Below, in pieces: positions 37,099 to 46,741 of a DNA stretch of 64,000 bases. Within the stretch, counting starts at the first letter, position 1; every line of letters begins with the position of its first letter. The stretch is from assembly GCA_000611775.1 (NCBI GenBank), contig KK106982.1:1534643-1598642 (forward strand), written 5' to 3'. The stretch comes from Umbilicaria muhlenbergii. Lineage: Eukaryota; Ascomycota; Lecanoromycetes; Umbilicariales; Umbilicariaceae. The translations under genes and the position numbers were made by a program. The notes under the pieces are model-generated. The model was not told where the DNA came from, searched no databases, and was given only the letters and a program-made list of their open reading frames with translations.

Positions 37099-37723
37099 AC
37101 TTCCATAGACATATGAATCGGGCTCGTTGACCGCTTTCGGTTTCAATAAATAGAGAAATTGTTGTGAAATGCATTCAACGCTTTCTCACACAGTTGTGAT
37201 ATATATGGGACTGCTGTGGTCAGCTCATTGAACGCGAAGCTGGCAAGAGCTTTGGGTTTCTGAAGGCTTTTGAGAGAAGAATTTTGGATGATGTTATGGG
37301 CTCACTAATCAGTGCTATGGCGATGTGGTTTTAACTCCTACGGAGTTACAGTCTCTCCTTTCAGCATCACCCTCCATCAGACCCTTCTTCCAAATCGCAC
37401 AAGCAAGATCAAGGATTATGCTCTGAAGGCCCATGCTATTGCTCTGATGTCACTGTGATGGTATATACATGTGTTCTCGCGAATTCGCATGTCATTGTGC
37501 CAGAAATAACAAAAACAAAGGTTAAGATCATGCACATCTGAATAAGACTTCGGAGTGCTTCTCTGCACTTCATGCTCCACAAAATAAAAATCAATGAAGA
37601 GATATGACTCCTCTTATAGATATCTGTCACAGACTCAGCTCGGTCCATGTATCAACATCCATCAGACCATGTTCCTCAGTCAGCGTGAAATGTTCATGTT
37701 CCCGGCTCTGCCACTTTGCTCCT
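37099..37723. other. intergenic, convergent 3' ends
   Basis: It contains an AATAAA (37,145-37,150) suited to the gene on the left and the presumed 3' UTR of the minus-strand ribonuclease on the right. No other gene is supported. Confidence 0.5.
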
Positions 37724-38432
37724 CTATGGGGAGGAGCAGAGTACAAACGAACCAGCCGTAGGAGCGCCAGTATGGGTCATGACACCACAGAAGTTAGCAT
37801 GATCATGACCCTCGAAATCGATTTCACCCTTTTCGTGCATGTACACGACTCGGTCGGGGCCCCATTTCACGTTGTTGCTTATGCCGCCGTTGTACGGACC
37901 GTTCAAGACAAGGGGATATTCCGCCCTCGTGTCATCGTCGGCTGGGCAATAATCAGGGAATGGCAATCGGAGCCCCCCTGTGTTCGATGTGAACGAATGA
38001 GGGAATCGGCCGTTGGGGTATTCATTGCTTTTCTCTACGAAATCAGTTAGTATATAGAATCAACCGGCTTTGTTGATGGCTTACTGCCTCTGCCCTTGGG
38101 TGGATCACTCTCCGCCAACAGAACACCCCACTGTATAGCTTTGTAGACGTCTTGAGTGGAGTACGTGGTCGATCCTAATACAGGGTTAGAGGAGTACGTC
38201 CTTCAAGCGACAGGAGTGTGTCTTTATTAAGTGTAGTGCAGCCATCGCATCGTTGTGAGAATTGTTAACAGAACGATTGCAACTTACCACATGTCCATGT
38301 GGTTTCGGGAAGGTTATCAACAGACACTGGGACCGCCTCCGGATCGTCCCCTCGTTTGCTGAGCTCAGACGAAGGTAGAGCACTGATGGCTCCGCAGAGA
38401 AAGATAAGCGCAGCAGCGACGGAGGGCTTCAT
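37724..38432 (-). CDS. secreted ribonuclease, T1/U2 family (181 aa)
   Basis: Guanyl- or purine-preferring RNA endonuclease of the microbial N1/T1/U2 family, predicted to be secreted. Exons on the minus strand: 38,432-38,288, 38,174-38,085 and 38,034-37,724. The introns are 113 bp (GTAAGT...TATTAG) and 50 bp (GTAAGC, CTAAC branch, GTAG). Residues 1-19 form a signal peptide (MKPSVAAALIFLCGAISA); a SKR site near residue 27 may be a Kex2-type propeptide cut. Matches to RNase U2 include EYPLVLNGPY (Glu117, catalytic base), GPDRVVY (Arg140) and THTGA (His166). Cys48, 108, 161 and 178 can form disulphides. The usual YPH motif reads YPN (84-86), with a nearby His91, so the first catalytic His is replaced or shifted. 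A His/Asp/Glu-rich insertion (about 145-157) lengthens a loop. Confidence 0.85.
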
Positions 38433-39799
38433 TTTGAGAGGAATAGCGAAAAGTTGTGATGATTTGGATGAATGTACCGAGTAATATAGATCGGATGGAC
38501 AGCGATAGAAGCGACGAGATGATCGAATTTCTGTTTCTTCTGTGGAACCCAAATCAAGGACTTTGGAAGGGGTCTTATAGTACTCAGACAGGTACTGCAG
38601 AGAGACCCGCCTGTATGAGGCCCGATCCCTGGCATATACAACACCAACAAACATAACATGATGCTAATTACTTCGAGTTGGAAGTGAAGTCCTGCAATCT
38701 CCGTAAACATGAAGGCATTGCATGAGGCACAGTCCCTAGTAGCGTTCATCTAGAAAAACCGAAACAACTTACAATAAGTCAATTATAAGCACTAAACAAG
38801 GCAGAACGATGGCCCACATCTTACAGCTTAAAGACTAACATGGGTGGGATCTCCTTCATTAGGTAAACAAGTTCAAAGTTCGAACATTGAGAAAAGGCTG
38901 TGTGAAGTCTTGTAGGACATGATGAGAAAATAGTACGTCTAAGCAATCTTCACAAGGCTAGTAATAGATGGAATAAAAGACAGGCTGAGGAGGCGTAGGG
39001 CCAAAAAAACGTTCTAACCTCTAAGCAGGTGGAGACGCCCTCGACAACTCTAAAAGAATGCAACGTCCTGAGAACCCGGGGCTGGAGGCTGTAGAGATCA
39101 ATGCCTTGAAACATATCCACAGTACATGGTTCTTCGCAACCCCTCGCGGTTGTTGATTGGGCCGGGGTAGACCTTCAATTGGCAGCAGCCACTAAACCGT
39201 TTGCTTGGTGAGGACTCCATGAGAACTCACTACCAATCCTTTATTCGAGGTGCTAATGCTCGGCCACGGATTAAAGACTTGGGTGAGAGGATTCAAGATC
39301 AGCGGACGTTGAGATGAAACGCCAACAGCCGGCTTAAATTAGATGCGGAGTACAAGTAAGCCACGAGGCGAAGGAGGGTCGATCTTCAGCCGCAGTGCAG
39401 TTGGTGACATCATCAGGTTCCCCTGCGTTACTCGGAGTAGAGAAGACTTCGCCACCCAACGCTTGCGACGAGAATAGGTTGACATCGTCAGCAACTAGCA
39501 CAGGCTGTGCGAGAGGGACACGAGTTTGATATTTTCAATAAGATGCTGTGTGCGTGGAACAGGTGCGCAAACGAACTGGGTCCTTTGGAAGGACTCGGCG
39601 TAGCGTGTTGGAACCAGTCATGACGGGCACCACAGTGAGTCAGCTTGCGGCGCAGGAAACTCAACCAAGGCGCCTAGGCAAAGGCAAAGGCAAATGCACC
39701 TGCAAATGATCGTTCCACGCATTGTTCTTCGCCATCGACCCCACTTATACAGCGAGCATTCCCTCCATCCTCGCTCAGCGACAACACCTCCAACCCAGC
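38433..39799. other. intergenic region
   Basis: Upstream DNA of the ribonuclease (left) and of the hypothetical gene at 39,800 (right). Short open frames occur but lack splice structure or recognisable similarity. A GGCAAA-type short repeat lies at about 39,676-39,692. Confidence 0.4.
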
Positions 39800-40630
39800 A
39801 TGTCAGACGCCTGGTTCGCCGACAAAACCGCCCCCGACAGCGACAAAGACGACGGCTGCCACCCCCAAGAAGCTGAGGTCCTAAAAGCCTACCTACGCGG
39901 AACCATACCCTCCGCCAGCGCCGCCGCGCGCGCCATTACCCTCCCCATCGAGAGCGAGCCCAACCCCGTGGCCGAAGTGCCCCGTCTGTGGGCCCTCCTG
40001 ATCGACGCATTAACAGAGCTGCCCGCGTCGCAGCACCAGATCCTCGACCTGCTCCGTGCAATAACCGACCTCCCACCGCCGCGCCGCCAAAGCCAAGCAG
40101 GCGAAAAAGGAGCCAGCCAGGCGGAAGAAGCCCAGGCGATATGGCGCGACCTCTCAGGCTTCGGCCATCTGTGGGCCGACCTGCACCACACGGGGCGATG
40201 GCGCCGACTGATCGACACCTGCAGCGCGGCGGAACGGGATGGATTCCGGCGGGAGATGCAGCGCAAAGCGGCGGTGGAAGCGCAACTGGTGGAAGCGCAG
40301 CTGGGGGCCGTCCCGCTGATCTGGGGCTACGACTGCATCTGCGACGCGCTGGAGAAGAGCGAGGCGGCGTTGGATGTCGAGGTGGCGGCGGCGGCGGAGT
40401 GGCTGAAGGTGGCGGGGAAACGGATCTACGGCGAGGGAGGTGAGGGGGTGACGAATTACGCGTTGGCGAGCTGGCGGGATTTGTGGAAGGGGGGGGAGAC
40501 GATGAGTGAGGAGAGGTGGAAGTTTTGGAAGGAGCGGTTGAGGTCGATGGCTCAGAGAGAGGAGTTGAAGGAGGGGACTAGAGATGCTGCAACTGTGGCA
40601 CTCACGGCGATGGAGGCTGTGGAAGAGTGA
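39800..40630 (+). CDS. hypothetical protein, DUF3632-like (276 aa)
   Basis: An intronless frame; the ATG at 39,800 (MSDAWFADK) is the first Met of the frame. After a short acidic N-terminus comes AEVLKAYLRGTIPSASAAA, then LWALLIDALTELPASQHQIL and LLRAITDLPPP. This spacing resembles the fungal DUF3632 family as I remember it: a repeat-like helical protein with an LP-rich step and Trp-rich second half. The second half has WADLHHTGRWRRLI and WRDLWKGG. No signal peptide or membrane segment. The function of DUF3632 is unknown. G+C is high (about 60%), unlike the transposon block. Family assignment is tentative; that it is a gene is well supported by codon use and length. Confidence 0.75.
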   Translation: MSDAWFADKTAPDSDKDDGCHPQEAEVLKAYLRGTIPSASAAARAITLPIESEPNPVAEVPRLWALLIDALTELPASQHQILDLLRAITDLPPPRRQSQAGEKGASQAEEAQAIWRDLSGFGHLWADLHHTGRWRRLIDTCSAAERDGFRREMQRKAAVEAQLVEAQLGAVPLIWGYDCICDALEKSEAALDVEVAAAAEWLKVAGKRIYGEGGEGVTNYALASWRDLWKGGETMSEERWKFWKERLRSMAQREELKEGTRDAATVALTAMEAVEE

Positions 40631-41352
40631 TTGAATCGGTAGGCCTGGGCTTTATGAATATATCAGGGTCCTCTGTGTCGAGGTACCATAGCAATGCTCA
40701 AGGACTGGTACATCTGTTTCTTACTAGGCTGCGGAGGTGGAGTTCCCAATGAATTGTTTGAGCACGGTGAGGCGTTCAGGTCCCGTGATGTAATGCTCAG
40801 CATACAACGCAGGACCATTATCAACGTTTCCGTATCAACGTTCCTCATTGACTTTCATCGAGAGACAACGAGAACATTCCCTTCCACAGACCATCAACTT
40901 ACATCACTTTTCAGCTAATCCAACTTCAGCCTACCCAAAATAGTGATAACATCAACTCATCACAAAGTACCAGCCACCTAGCTCCCCCTCAGTGAAGCAG
41001 TATAGTGGTACTATGCCCGCCCTAGATCAACAAGTAACAGCTACTTCCTGTGAGACCCCTACAATTGCCTCTCCTAACCCTCAGACCGCACCGCAACGTG
41101 AAGTAATCTCCCGAACATGGCCACAGAGCAATCCACCCCCCTGAGATGAGGTAATGGCGGAAGCGAAAGTGCTGAGGACATGAGTGTGTGGCAAGCAACT
41201 CACTCAGGCCTTCATATACAACCGCGACGTGCCCTACGTATAGTCTGACAGTTGCAGTCGCTGCTGCATACCCACCTGAGCCGGAGAAGAACGTTGTTCC
41301 ACCCGTGCAAGCGAAAAAAACCCCAGCTTCAGTCTCTCAACCCTCATGTCTC
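40631..41352. other. intergenic, convergent 3' ends
   Basis: Between the plus-strand DUF3632-like gene and the minus-strand lipocalin-like gene. I see no supported gene or RNA. Confidence 0.4.
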
Positions 41353-41928
41353 TTAATCTGAGCGTGCGGCATCCTGCTGGACCTCAAAGATGTCGGCCGC
41401 CAATTTCTTCACACTCGGATCCTCAATCCTCCTCAACGCATCCTGAATGCCCTCCAGCGTCTCGTCCGACAGCCCTTCGTGGCTTCGCGAGTAGACGTCG
41501 ATGCCCGCAGGCGTAAACAAAGTCTTGGCAAAATAAGTCACGGCCCACTCATCCGCGCCTCGGTGCCCATAGCCCAAGACCTCCCAATGCGAGGAGGCGA
41601 TCATCAGCCAGCCTTTGCCTCGCCAGTCCCACGCTCCGGCATCAGAGCCGGTGGCTTTGTCGACGCCGTTGACGGTCTTGATTTTCTCGGAATGGAGGCC
41701 CTGGTAGGAGACGATATCTTCGATGCGGTCGGTGCCTTGGTCGGTGCCGCCGTCGGCAGACGGAAGAGGCCTGTATGTGATCTGGACGTTGCGCTTGGAT
41801 TTCCACATGGGAAGGGTGGAGTGGGTGACGTGCCATGTGCCGGAGAGCCATTGGGTGGTGGGAGGGGTGAAGGGGGGCTGGGTGAGATTGGAGGAAGTGG
41901 GTGGGCGTAGAGTGATTAGGTTTTCCAT
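41353..41928 (-). CDS. lipocalin/calycin-like predicted protein (191 aa)
   Basis: A single-exon frame from ATG at 41,928 to the stop at 41,353. The N-terminal part has a lipocalin-like opening, WLSGTWHVTHSTLPMWKSKR, followed by alternating beta-strand-like segments: VQITYRPL, DIVSYQG, AWDWRGKGWLMIASSHWEVL and EWAVTYFAKTLFTPAGIDVY. It ends in a charged helix (DALRRIEDPSVKKLAADIF). The GxW motif near residue 30 and the strand pattern suggest a small beta-barrel that binds a hydrophobic ligand. This is inferred from pattern, not from a recognised named family. No signal peptide, so probably cytosolic. Confidence 0.75.
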   Translation of the reverse strand: MENLITLRPPTSSNLTQPPFTPPTTQWLSGTWHVTHSTLPMWKSKRNVQITYRPLPSADGGTDQGTDRIEDIVSYQGLHSEKIKTVNGVDKATGSDAGAWDWRGKGWLMIASSHWEVLGYGHRGADEWAVTYFAKTLFTPAGIDVYSRSHEGLSDETLEGIQDALRRIEDPSVKKLAADIFEVQQDAARSD

Positions 41929-42985
41929 GTTGAGCGTCCTCTCTCGTAATTGATACGGCTCAAATCAAACGCGCGGTCACTTCCTCAGGGGCTGTCCTCA
42001 GGTGCGATGTTGAATGGTGTCACTTCAGATCGATGATAGATGATCCAGCGGAAGCGTTCCCACTCAGCCTGACGGAAATGGGTGGACGATCTCGCATCTA
42101 ATCCGCCACAAGGCTGAGGAGGCCACCCCGCGCGCAGGCAGATGCACACTATACAATCAGCCTCCAGTAACCCTTTGGGTTGAGCAACGAGAACGACGGA
42201 AGAAAAATCCACTGGGTGTATTCTGTAGAGATCGATGCTTTCTACTCTCTCCCCAGTTGAACTTTCCTCCAAACTTGTCTTCATGGTTGGAGGAACCGAG
42301 AGGACAGCGAGCGGAGGACTGCCGCTGATTTCGTCCACACGCCTGAACGCATACTCCGGATACAGAATTTGGAGTCCAGCATGACAGGATCAGCGCGGGG
42401 TACCTCCCCGACGTTGTGTGCCAGCGTACCGCCATGCAAGATCTGACAGAGATCTGACGGAGATGTCACAAGATCGAGTGATCCGACAGTAAATACGTTC
42501 ACCCAGCTGGAAGCCATTGGCGGCGCATTGGAAGAACTCTCATGCTCGGGTGTATCAGCACGGCAAATGGCATGGCCACGGTGACCCGGAGTAGTAGGCG
42601 CCAGAGGAGGAAGGAGGTCCTCATCCTCATCCCCATCCTCATCCCCATCCTCATCCCCATCCTCATCCCCATCCTCAATAAAATTCTCGTGATTGGATCA
42701 TGGCTTACAGCATCAACACGATGCGGTCTCATAAGCATTGATCAGCAGCGAATAGAGTGTCGGTTACGGAAGATGCGGCAACAGAGATTGGCCGCGACTG
42801 AGCCCGGAGCCACTTTTATTTCGATAACGGACGTCAGATAAGATTGTCCCGCTCCCATGGAATCCACCATGTCATCCACCCTGTAATCCACCCTGTCACG
42901 CTTGTAAAGTAGCATGTATGCGTCTAAACTGCTTTTTCTCATCTTCCTCTCGCCTACGGTCCCGCTCCTGCTAATAACTCCCGAC
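41929..42985. other. intergenic between divergent genes, with minisatellite
   Basis: About 1 kb separating the lipocalin-like gene (minus) and the nitroreductase gene (plus), containing the 12-bp repeat at 42,621-42,677. No additional gene is supported; overlapping short frames on both strands are inconsistent with each other. Confidence 0.4.
42621..42677. repeat. 12-bp minisatellite, about five copies
   Basis: Repeats of CCCCATCCTCAT in perfect tandem, ending in TCAATAAAATTC. It lies in the region upstream of the nitroreductase gene. Confidence 0.9.
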
Positions 42986-43839
42986 ATGGCCTCACTATTA
43001 AAGCCGCTCCTCCCCCCCACCTTCAAACTGCCATTGCCACTGCTCTCAACCATCCGAAGCACAACTCCAAATCCCTTCTCCCTCCGAAATCCCCTCCACC
43101 AATACACCCACAGACCCTTCACCACTCCCCCCGCCAAAATGGTCTCCTCGGCCGAATTCCTCTCGCCCGTGCACACGCGCCGCAGCATCTACCCCCTCAG
43201 CAACAGCTCCCCCATCAGCGACGACCGCATCATCGAAATCGTGCGCGAAGCCATCCTGCACGTGCCCAGCTCGTTCAACTCGCAATCCACGCGCGCCGTG
43301 GTGCTGCTGAAGAAGGAGCACGAGAAACTCTGGGACATCACCAAAGAGTGTCTGAAGCCGCAAGTGCCCGAGGCGCAATTCGCGCAGACGAGCAAGAAGC
43401 TGGACGGGTTCCGGGCCGGGTACGGCACGGTATGACTTCCAGACCCTCCTCTTTGCATCCATTCCGGATGCCAGCTGGCGACAACACAACATGCTGACGA
43501 TCGAACCGTGTGTTGCGCCAGGTGCTCTTCTTCGAAGACCCCGAACCGGTCAAGGCGCTCCAATCCGCCTTCCCCATCTACGCGGACAAGTTCCCGCAGT
43601 GGTCCGAGCACACGTCCGGCATGCATCAATACGTCATCTGGACCGCCTTCGAGGCCGACGGCTTGGGATGCAACCTGCAGCACTACAACCCGGTCATCGA
43701 TCAGCGGGTGCAGAACGAGTGGAACGTGCCCATCGAGTGGAGCTTGAAGGCCCAGTTGGTGTTTGGGAAGCCGGCGGGGGAGCCGAAGAAGAAGGAGTTC
43801 AAGCCGGTGGAGGAGAGGTTGTTTGTCCATGGGAAATAG
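42986..43839 (+). CDS. nitroreductase family protein, Frm2/Hbn1-like, FMN-dependent
   Basis: Reduces nitro compounds or related electrophiles using a flavin and NAD(P)H; yeast Frm2 is linked to lipid signalling and oxidative stress. Exon 1 is 42,986-43,429 and exon 2 is 43,522-43,839. The 92-bp intron (GTATGA...GCGCCAG) splits FRAGYGT/VLFFEDPEPVKAL. The core starts at MVSSAEFLSPVHTRRSIYPL, with the family-typical RRS..L and HVPSSFNSQSTRAVVLL segments (flavin binding). It continues GLGCNLQHYNP to a C-terminal Lys-rich stretch. Three in-frame ATGs are possible (42,914, 42,986 and 43,139). The segment from 42,986 to 43,138 is rich in Arg/Ser/Leu/Pro without acids (FTTPPAK before the core) and looks like a mitochondrial presequence; the last ATG would give a cytosolic form of the usual family length (~200 aa). 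Confidence 0.88.
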
Positions 43840-44238
43840 AGGCATGCATGCATGGGTCATGAACGGGTGGATTATGATGTTCGAGTGGGAATAGAAGGCT
43901 AGAGGGATAGAACGATAGATCAATACTGGACCGGTGTCAAGCCCCGCCGGATTTGATTTCCTCAAGCAATAGCTCCATCTCTGAAAGTTGCGTGCCATGT
44001 TGTGGCCGGCCTTGTTGGCGTCCGCATACCAAGCATTGTGCTTCTCAGCTATCCGAGGCGTTAGCGATCGTGGCAATCTTGGCTCGACAGACCCTCTGGG
44101 CAAGAAACGTACGTCGCCTATGCGGCCTGCTACCCAAAACTCCACTCAAGTGAGGCCCATCCCAGCACCAAGGCCTTTGACCTCTCCAATGCCATAACCA
44201 TACGCCTCTGTATCCTCGTGCAACATCACCACCCATCT
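43840..44238. other. intergenic, convergent 3' ends
   Basis: Between the nitroreductase stop and the yaf9 stop. A long minus-strand frame through here is antisense to the nitroreductase gene and is not considered real. Confidence 0.4.
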
Positions 44239-45075
44239 TCACTTGGCCTTGACCGCCCCCTCCCTCCTCAACCCCTCCAATACCTTCTCCCTCTCCTCCA
44301 ACTTCCTCCTCTCCTCCTTCACCATCGCCTCCACCGTCTTGATCGCCTCATTCAACCGATCCAACTCCTTCCCCTCCGTTTTCTGACAGTACGGATTATC
44401 CGAACTTTCCGCGTACGGGATCTCCGCGCTCCTCTCCCCCGTATTCGCTCCTCTGCCCTTCACCAGCGTCGACTGTTTCGAGCCCTTGGACGACGCGAAG
44501 GACTTCCCCGAGCGCGCCGGCGGTTGGGGAGCGCCGGATGTGAGGACCTCGTAGAAGGCCTCGACGGGCTCGTTGAAGATGATTTCCTCGTAGTTCTGCG
44601 ACAACACGGCTTCTCTCCTTTCGCGCTGGCCGTCGGCGTCGGGGCCGTAGGGGTGGAGTTTCAGGGCATGCCACATCGTCTGCGCCTTCTCGTTTGCTTC
44701 GGGGATGAAATATAGTTTGATTGAAACCTCAAATTCACCCCATCCGGTTTCGGTGACTTCGAACGGAGGGCCTTCGATGGTGCGCAGGGAGTTGGTGTAG
44801 GTTTCGTGGAGTTTGAATTGCACTTTCTTGAGCCAGTAGGAGATGTCTTCGCCGTCGATGCCGCGCACGTAGACGGTCCATTGGTGGGTGTGTTCGGCGC
44901 TGATGTTGGGGGGGCGGTTGAGTGGGTCGAGGGGTTTGGCGATGGAGCCGTAGACTGGGTGTTCTTATGTCAGCGACAGATGACCCCGGAGAAGTGCTGA
45001 AGCAGGCTTACCGAAGGGCCTATAGATAGAGATGCCCTTGCAGCGGACGGGTTTAGCTAGCTTTCTCGGAGGCAT
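44239..45075 (-). CDS. yaf9: YEATS-domain protein Yaf9 (NuA4/SWR1 subunit)
   Basis: Nuclear reader of acylated or acetylated histone H3. In yeast, Yaf9 is a shared subunit of the NuA4 acetyltransferase and the SWR1 complex that deposits H2A.Z. Exon 1 is 45,075-45,012 ([21 protein letters not shown]) and exon 2 is 44,954-44,239; the 57-bp intron (GTAAGC...ACCCAG) splits a Val codon. Total 259 aa, against 226 in yeast. The YEATS core spans about residues 15-150: [57 protein letters not shown] and LHPYG are classic motifs, including the aromatic WGEF region of the acyl-lysine pocket. A Ser/Lys-rich linker (about 165-205) leads to a C-terminal coiled coil (residues about 215-255) used in the family for complex binding. 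It is divergent from the COQ11-like gene, with ~0.5 kb between start codons. Confidence 0.95.
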
Positions 45076-45569
45076 GGGTGGGGTGTTCTCTGCGGATGTC
45101 TGCGAAGGCGGTGTTGAAGGCTGGACGAGCTCACCTTGACACGCTTAGTGCCTGCTGGAGCGGGCATGTCTCCTCTCCTGCTGTGACGAGGCTGCACGCC
45201 GACCGGGTGCGCTTTCTTCAGAAGGCGATGACAAACAACATTCGCTCGATTGAAAGGGCAGGTCTGACATGCAGCAGCCCGTGGATGGTGGCGGGGGCGC
45301 GACTGAGGGACTTTGACATTGGAGAGCGTGGTCGGAACACTCCGTCGAGCTAGCGATCAAAGCAGTCTAGCGGCGGCTAGAACGATCTGCCACCGTCTTT
45401 CCCTTCTTTCCCTTGGCGCGTGTGTCGGTGCTTGGATCGGTGATGTCAGCGACTCGGAATAGCTTCGAGCATTCTACTCTAGCTACTCTACAGCAACGGT
45501 GCTCGTAAAACACCACAATGCTCAGTTGTCCGGCTGTGTCTTCGGGGAATTGAGAAGCTGGATCCGACG
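45076..45569. promoter_or_regulatory. shared 5' region of yaf9 and the COQ11-like gene
   Basis: 494 bp between two divergent start codons, so both promoters must lie here. No specific operator or TATA element could be singled out. Confidence 0.5.
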
Positions 45570-46578
45570 ATGAGCGGGAAGAAGAAAATAGTCGTCGCCG
45601 GCGGAAATGGCTTCCTCGGTAGCTCCCCCTCCCCCTCCCCATCTCATGCGGGCCACCTGGACCAGTAGCTCGAACTAAACCGTCGCCGTTCCCCAGGCTC
45701 AAGAATCTGCAAAAGCGCCGTCTCGCGTGGCTGGGACGTCGTATCCATCAGTCGGTCTGGGGAACCAGTCTGGTCGTCCGTAACATCTTCGCCCAACCCT
45801 CCCCCCTGGTCAAAGTCGGTATCATGGCAAAAAGCAGACCTCCTGAAGCCGACCACCTACAAGCCGATGCTGAAAGATGCGGACGCGGTCGTGCATACAA
45901 TGGGAATACTACTAGAAGCCGATTACAAGGGGGTGATCACCGGCAAGGAGTCGGTATGGGGCGGCCTCTCCCGAGCATTCAGTGCGACGAAGCAAGGGAG
46001 TCAGAACCCGTTGGAGCGAAAAGAAGGAGAAGCGCTGGAGCCGCAGGAAAAGGACGGGCAGCTGACGTATGAACTGATGAACCGGGATTCAGGCACGTCT
46101 GCACATAGCCCCCCAAAAGCATGCGTGATGACTGACTGCTGGAACAACTATAGCCATCACCCTGGCCCAAGAATCCTCTCACGGAAAAGTCCCCACCTTC
46201 GTCTTCATCTCCGCCGCCGCCGGCGCCCCCATGCTCCCCGCCCGCTACATCACCACCAAACGCGAAGCCGAATCCACCATTGCCTCATCGCTACCCAAAC
46301 TGCGCAGCATATTCATCCGGCCCGGATTCCTGTACGACTCGTCCCGCGCCTTTACCATCCCGATCGCGTTCTTCGGGGGTGCAGGGCACATGGTGAATTC
46401 GGCACTTGGAGGCCGGCTGACCTGGTTGGCCGGTGCGGCGGTTGAGAAGCCGTTGAAGGCGGATTTGGTCGCCGAGGCAGTGGTGGAAGCGATCGGGGAC
46501 GAGGGTGTGAACGGGGTGGTGGGGACGGGGGACATTGAGGCGTTGGCAAATAAGGCATGGAGGAGAGGGATGTTGTAG
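45570..46578 (+). CDS. COQ11-like atypical short-chain dehydrogenase (289 aa)
   Basis: NAD(P)-binding extended-SDR fold protein resembling yeast Coq11 (YLR290C), which associates with the mitochondrial coenzyme Q biosynthesis complex. Exons: 45,570-45,618, 45,697-46,092 and 46,154-46,578. Intron 1 is 78 bp (GTAGCT...CCCCAG). Intron 2 (46,093-46,153) appears to use a GC donor (CAG/GCACGT...CTATAG). The protein starts MSGKKKIVVAGGNGFLGSRI, a GxxGxxG dinucleotide-binding motif. It continues with VVSISRSG, ADAVVHTMGILL, YELMNRDSAITLA (conserved Asn-Arg-Asp segment), FVFISAAAGAP and the YITTKREAE box that replaces the SDR YxxxK region. It ends with IRPGFLYD and a C-terminal VVEAI...GIEAL-type tail. 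The classical catalytic Tyr is in an atypical context. There is no clear presequence, as in some relatives. Confidence 0.82.
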
Positions 46579-46741
46579 GGTATCATAAGTTTTTCTTGTT
46601 CTGATGTACAGTCGATGAATTGGCTTCGACCGGCCAAGCGATCGCCAAAATGAGGTGGTTTTCAGGCACTTGCATACGCTCCAATATCTTCCATCCCAGA
46701 ACGCCAGCATGGTAGGCTTACAATAAACTTGAAACCCTTTG

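Noticed and set aside
37604-38050. 148-codon plus-strand frame
   Set aside because: Antisense to the third exon of the T1/U2 ribonuclease, whose family motifs and splice sites are clear on the minus strand.
39889-40443. Long frames on both strands overlapping the DUF3632-like gene
   Set aside because: Shadows in G+C-rich coding DNA; they are Arg/Pro/Gly-rich and lack family similarity.
43189-44145. 318-codon minus-strand frame
   Set aside because: Antisense to both exons of the nitroreductase gene and running through its intron.
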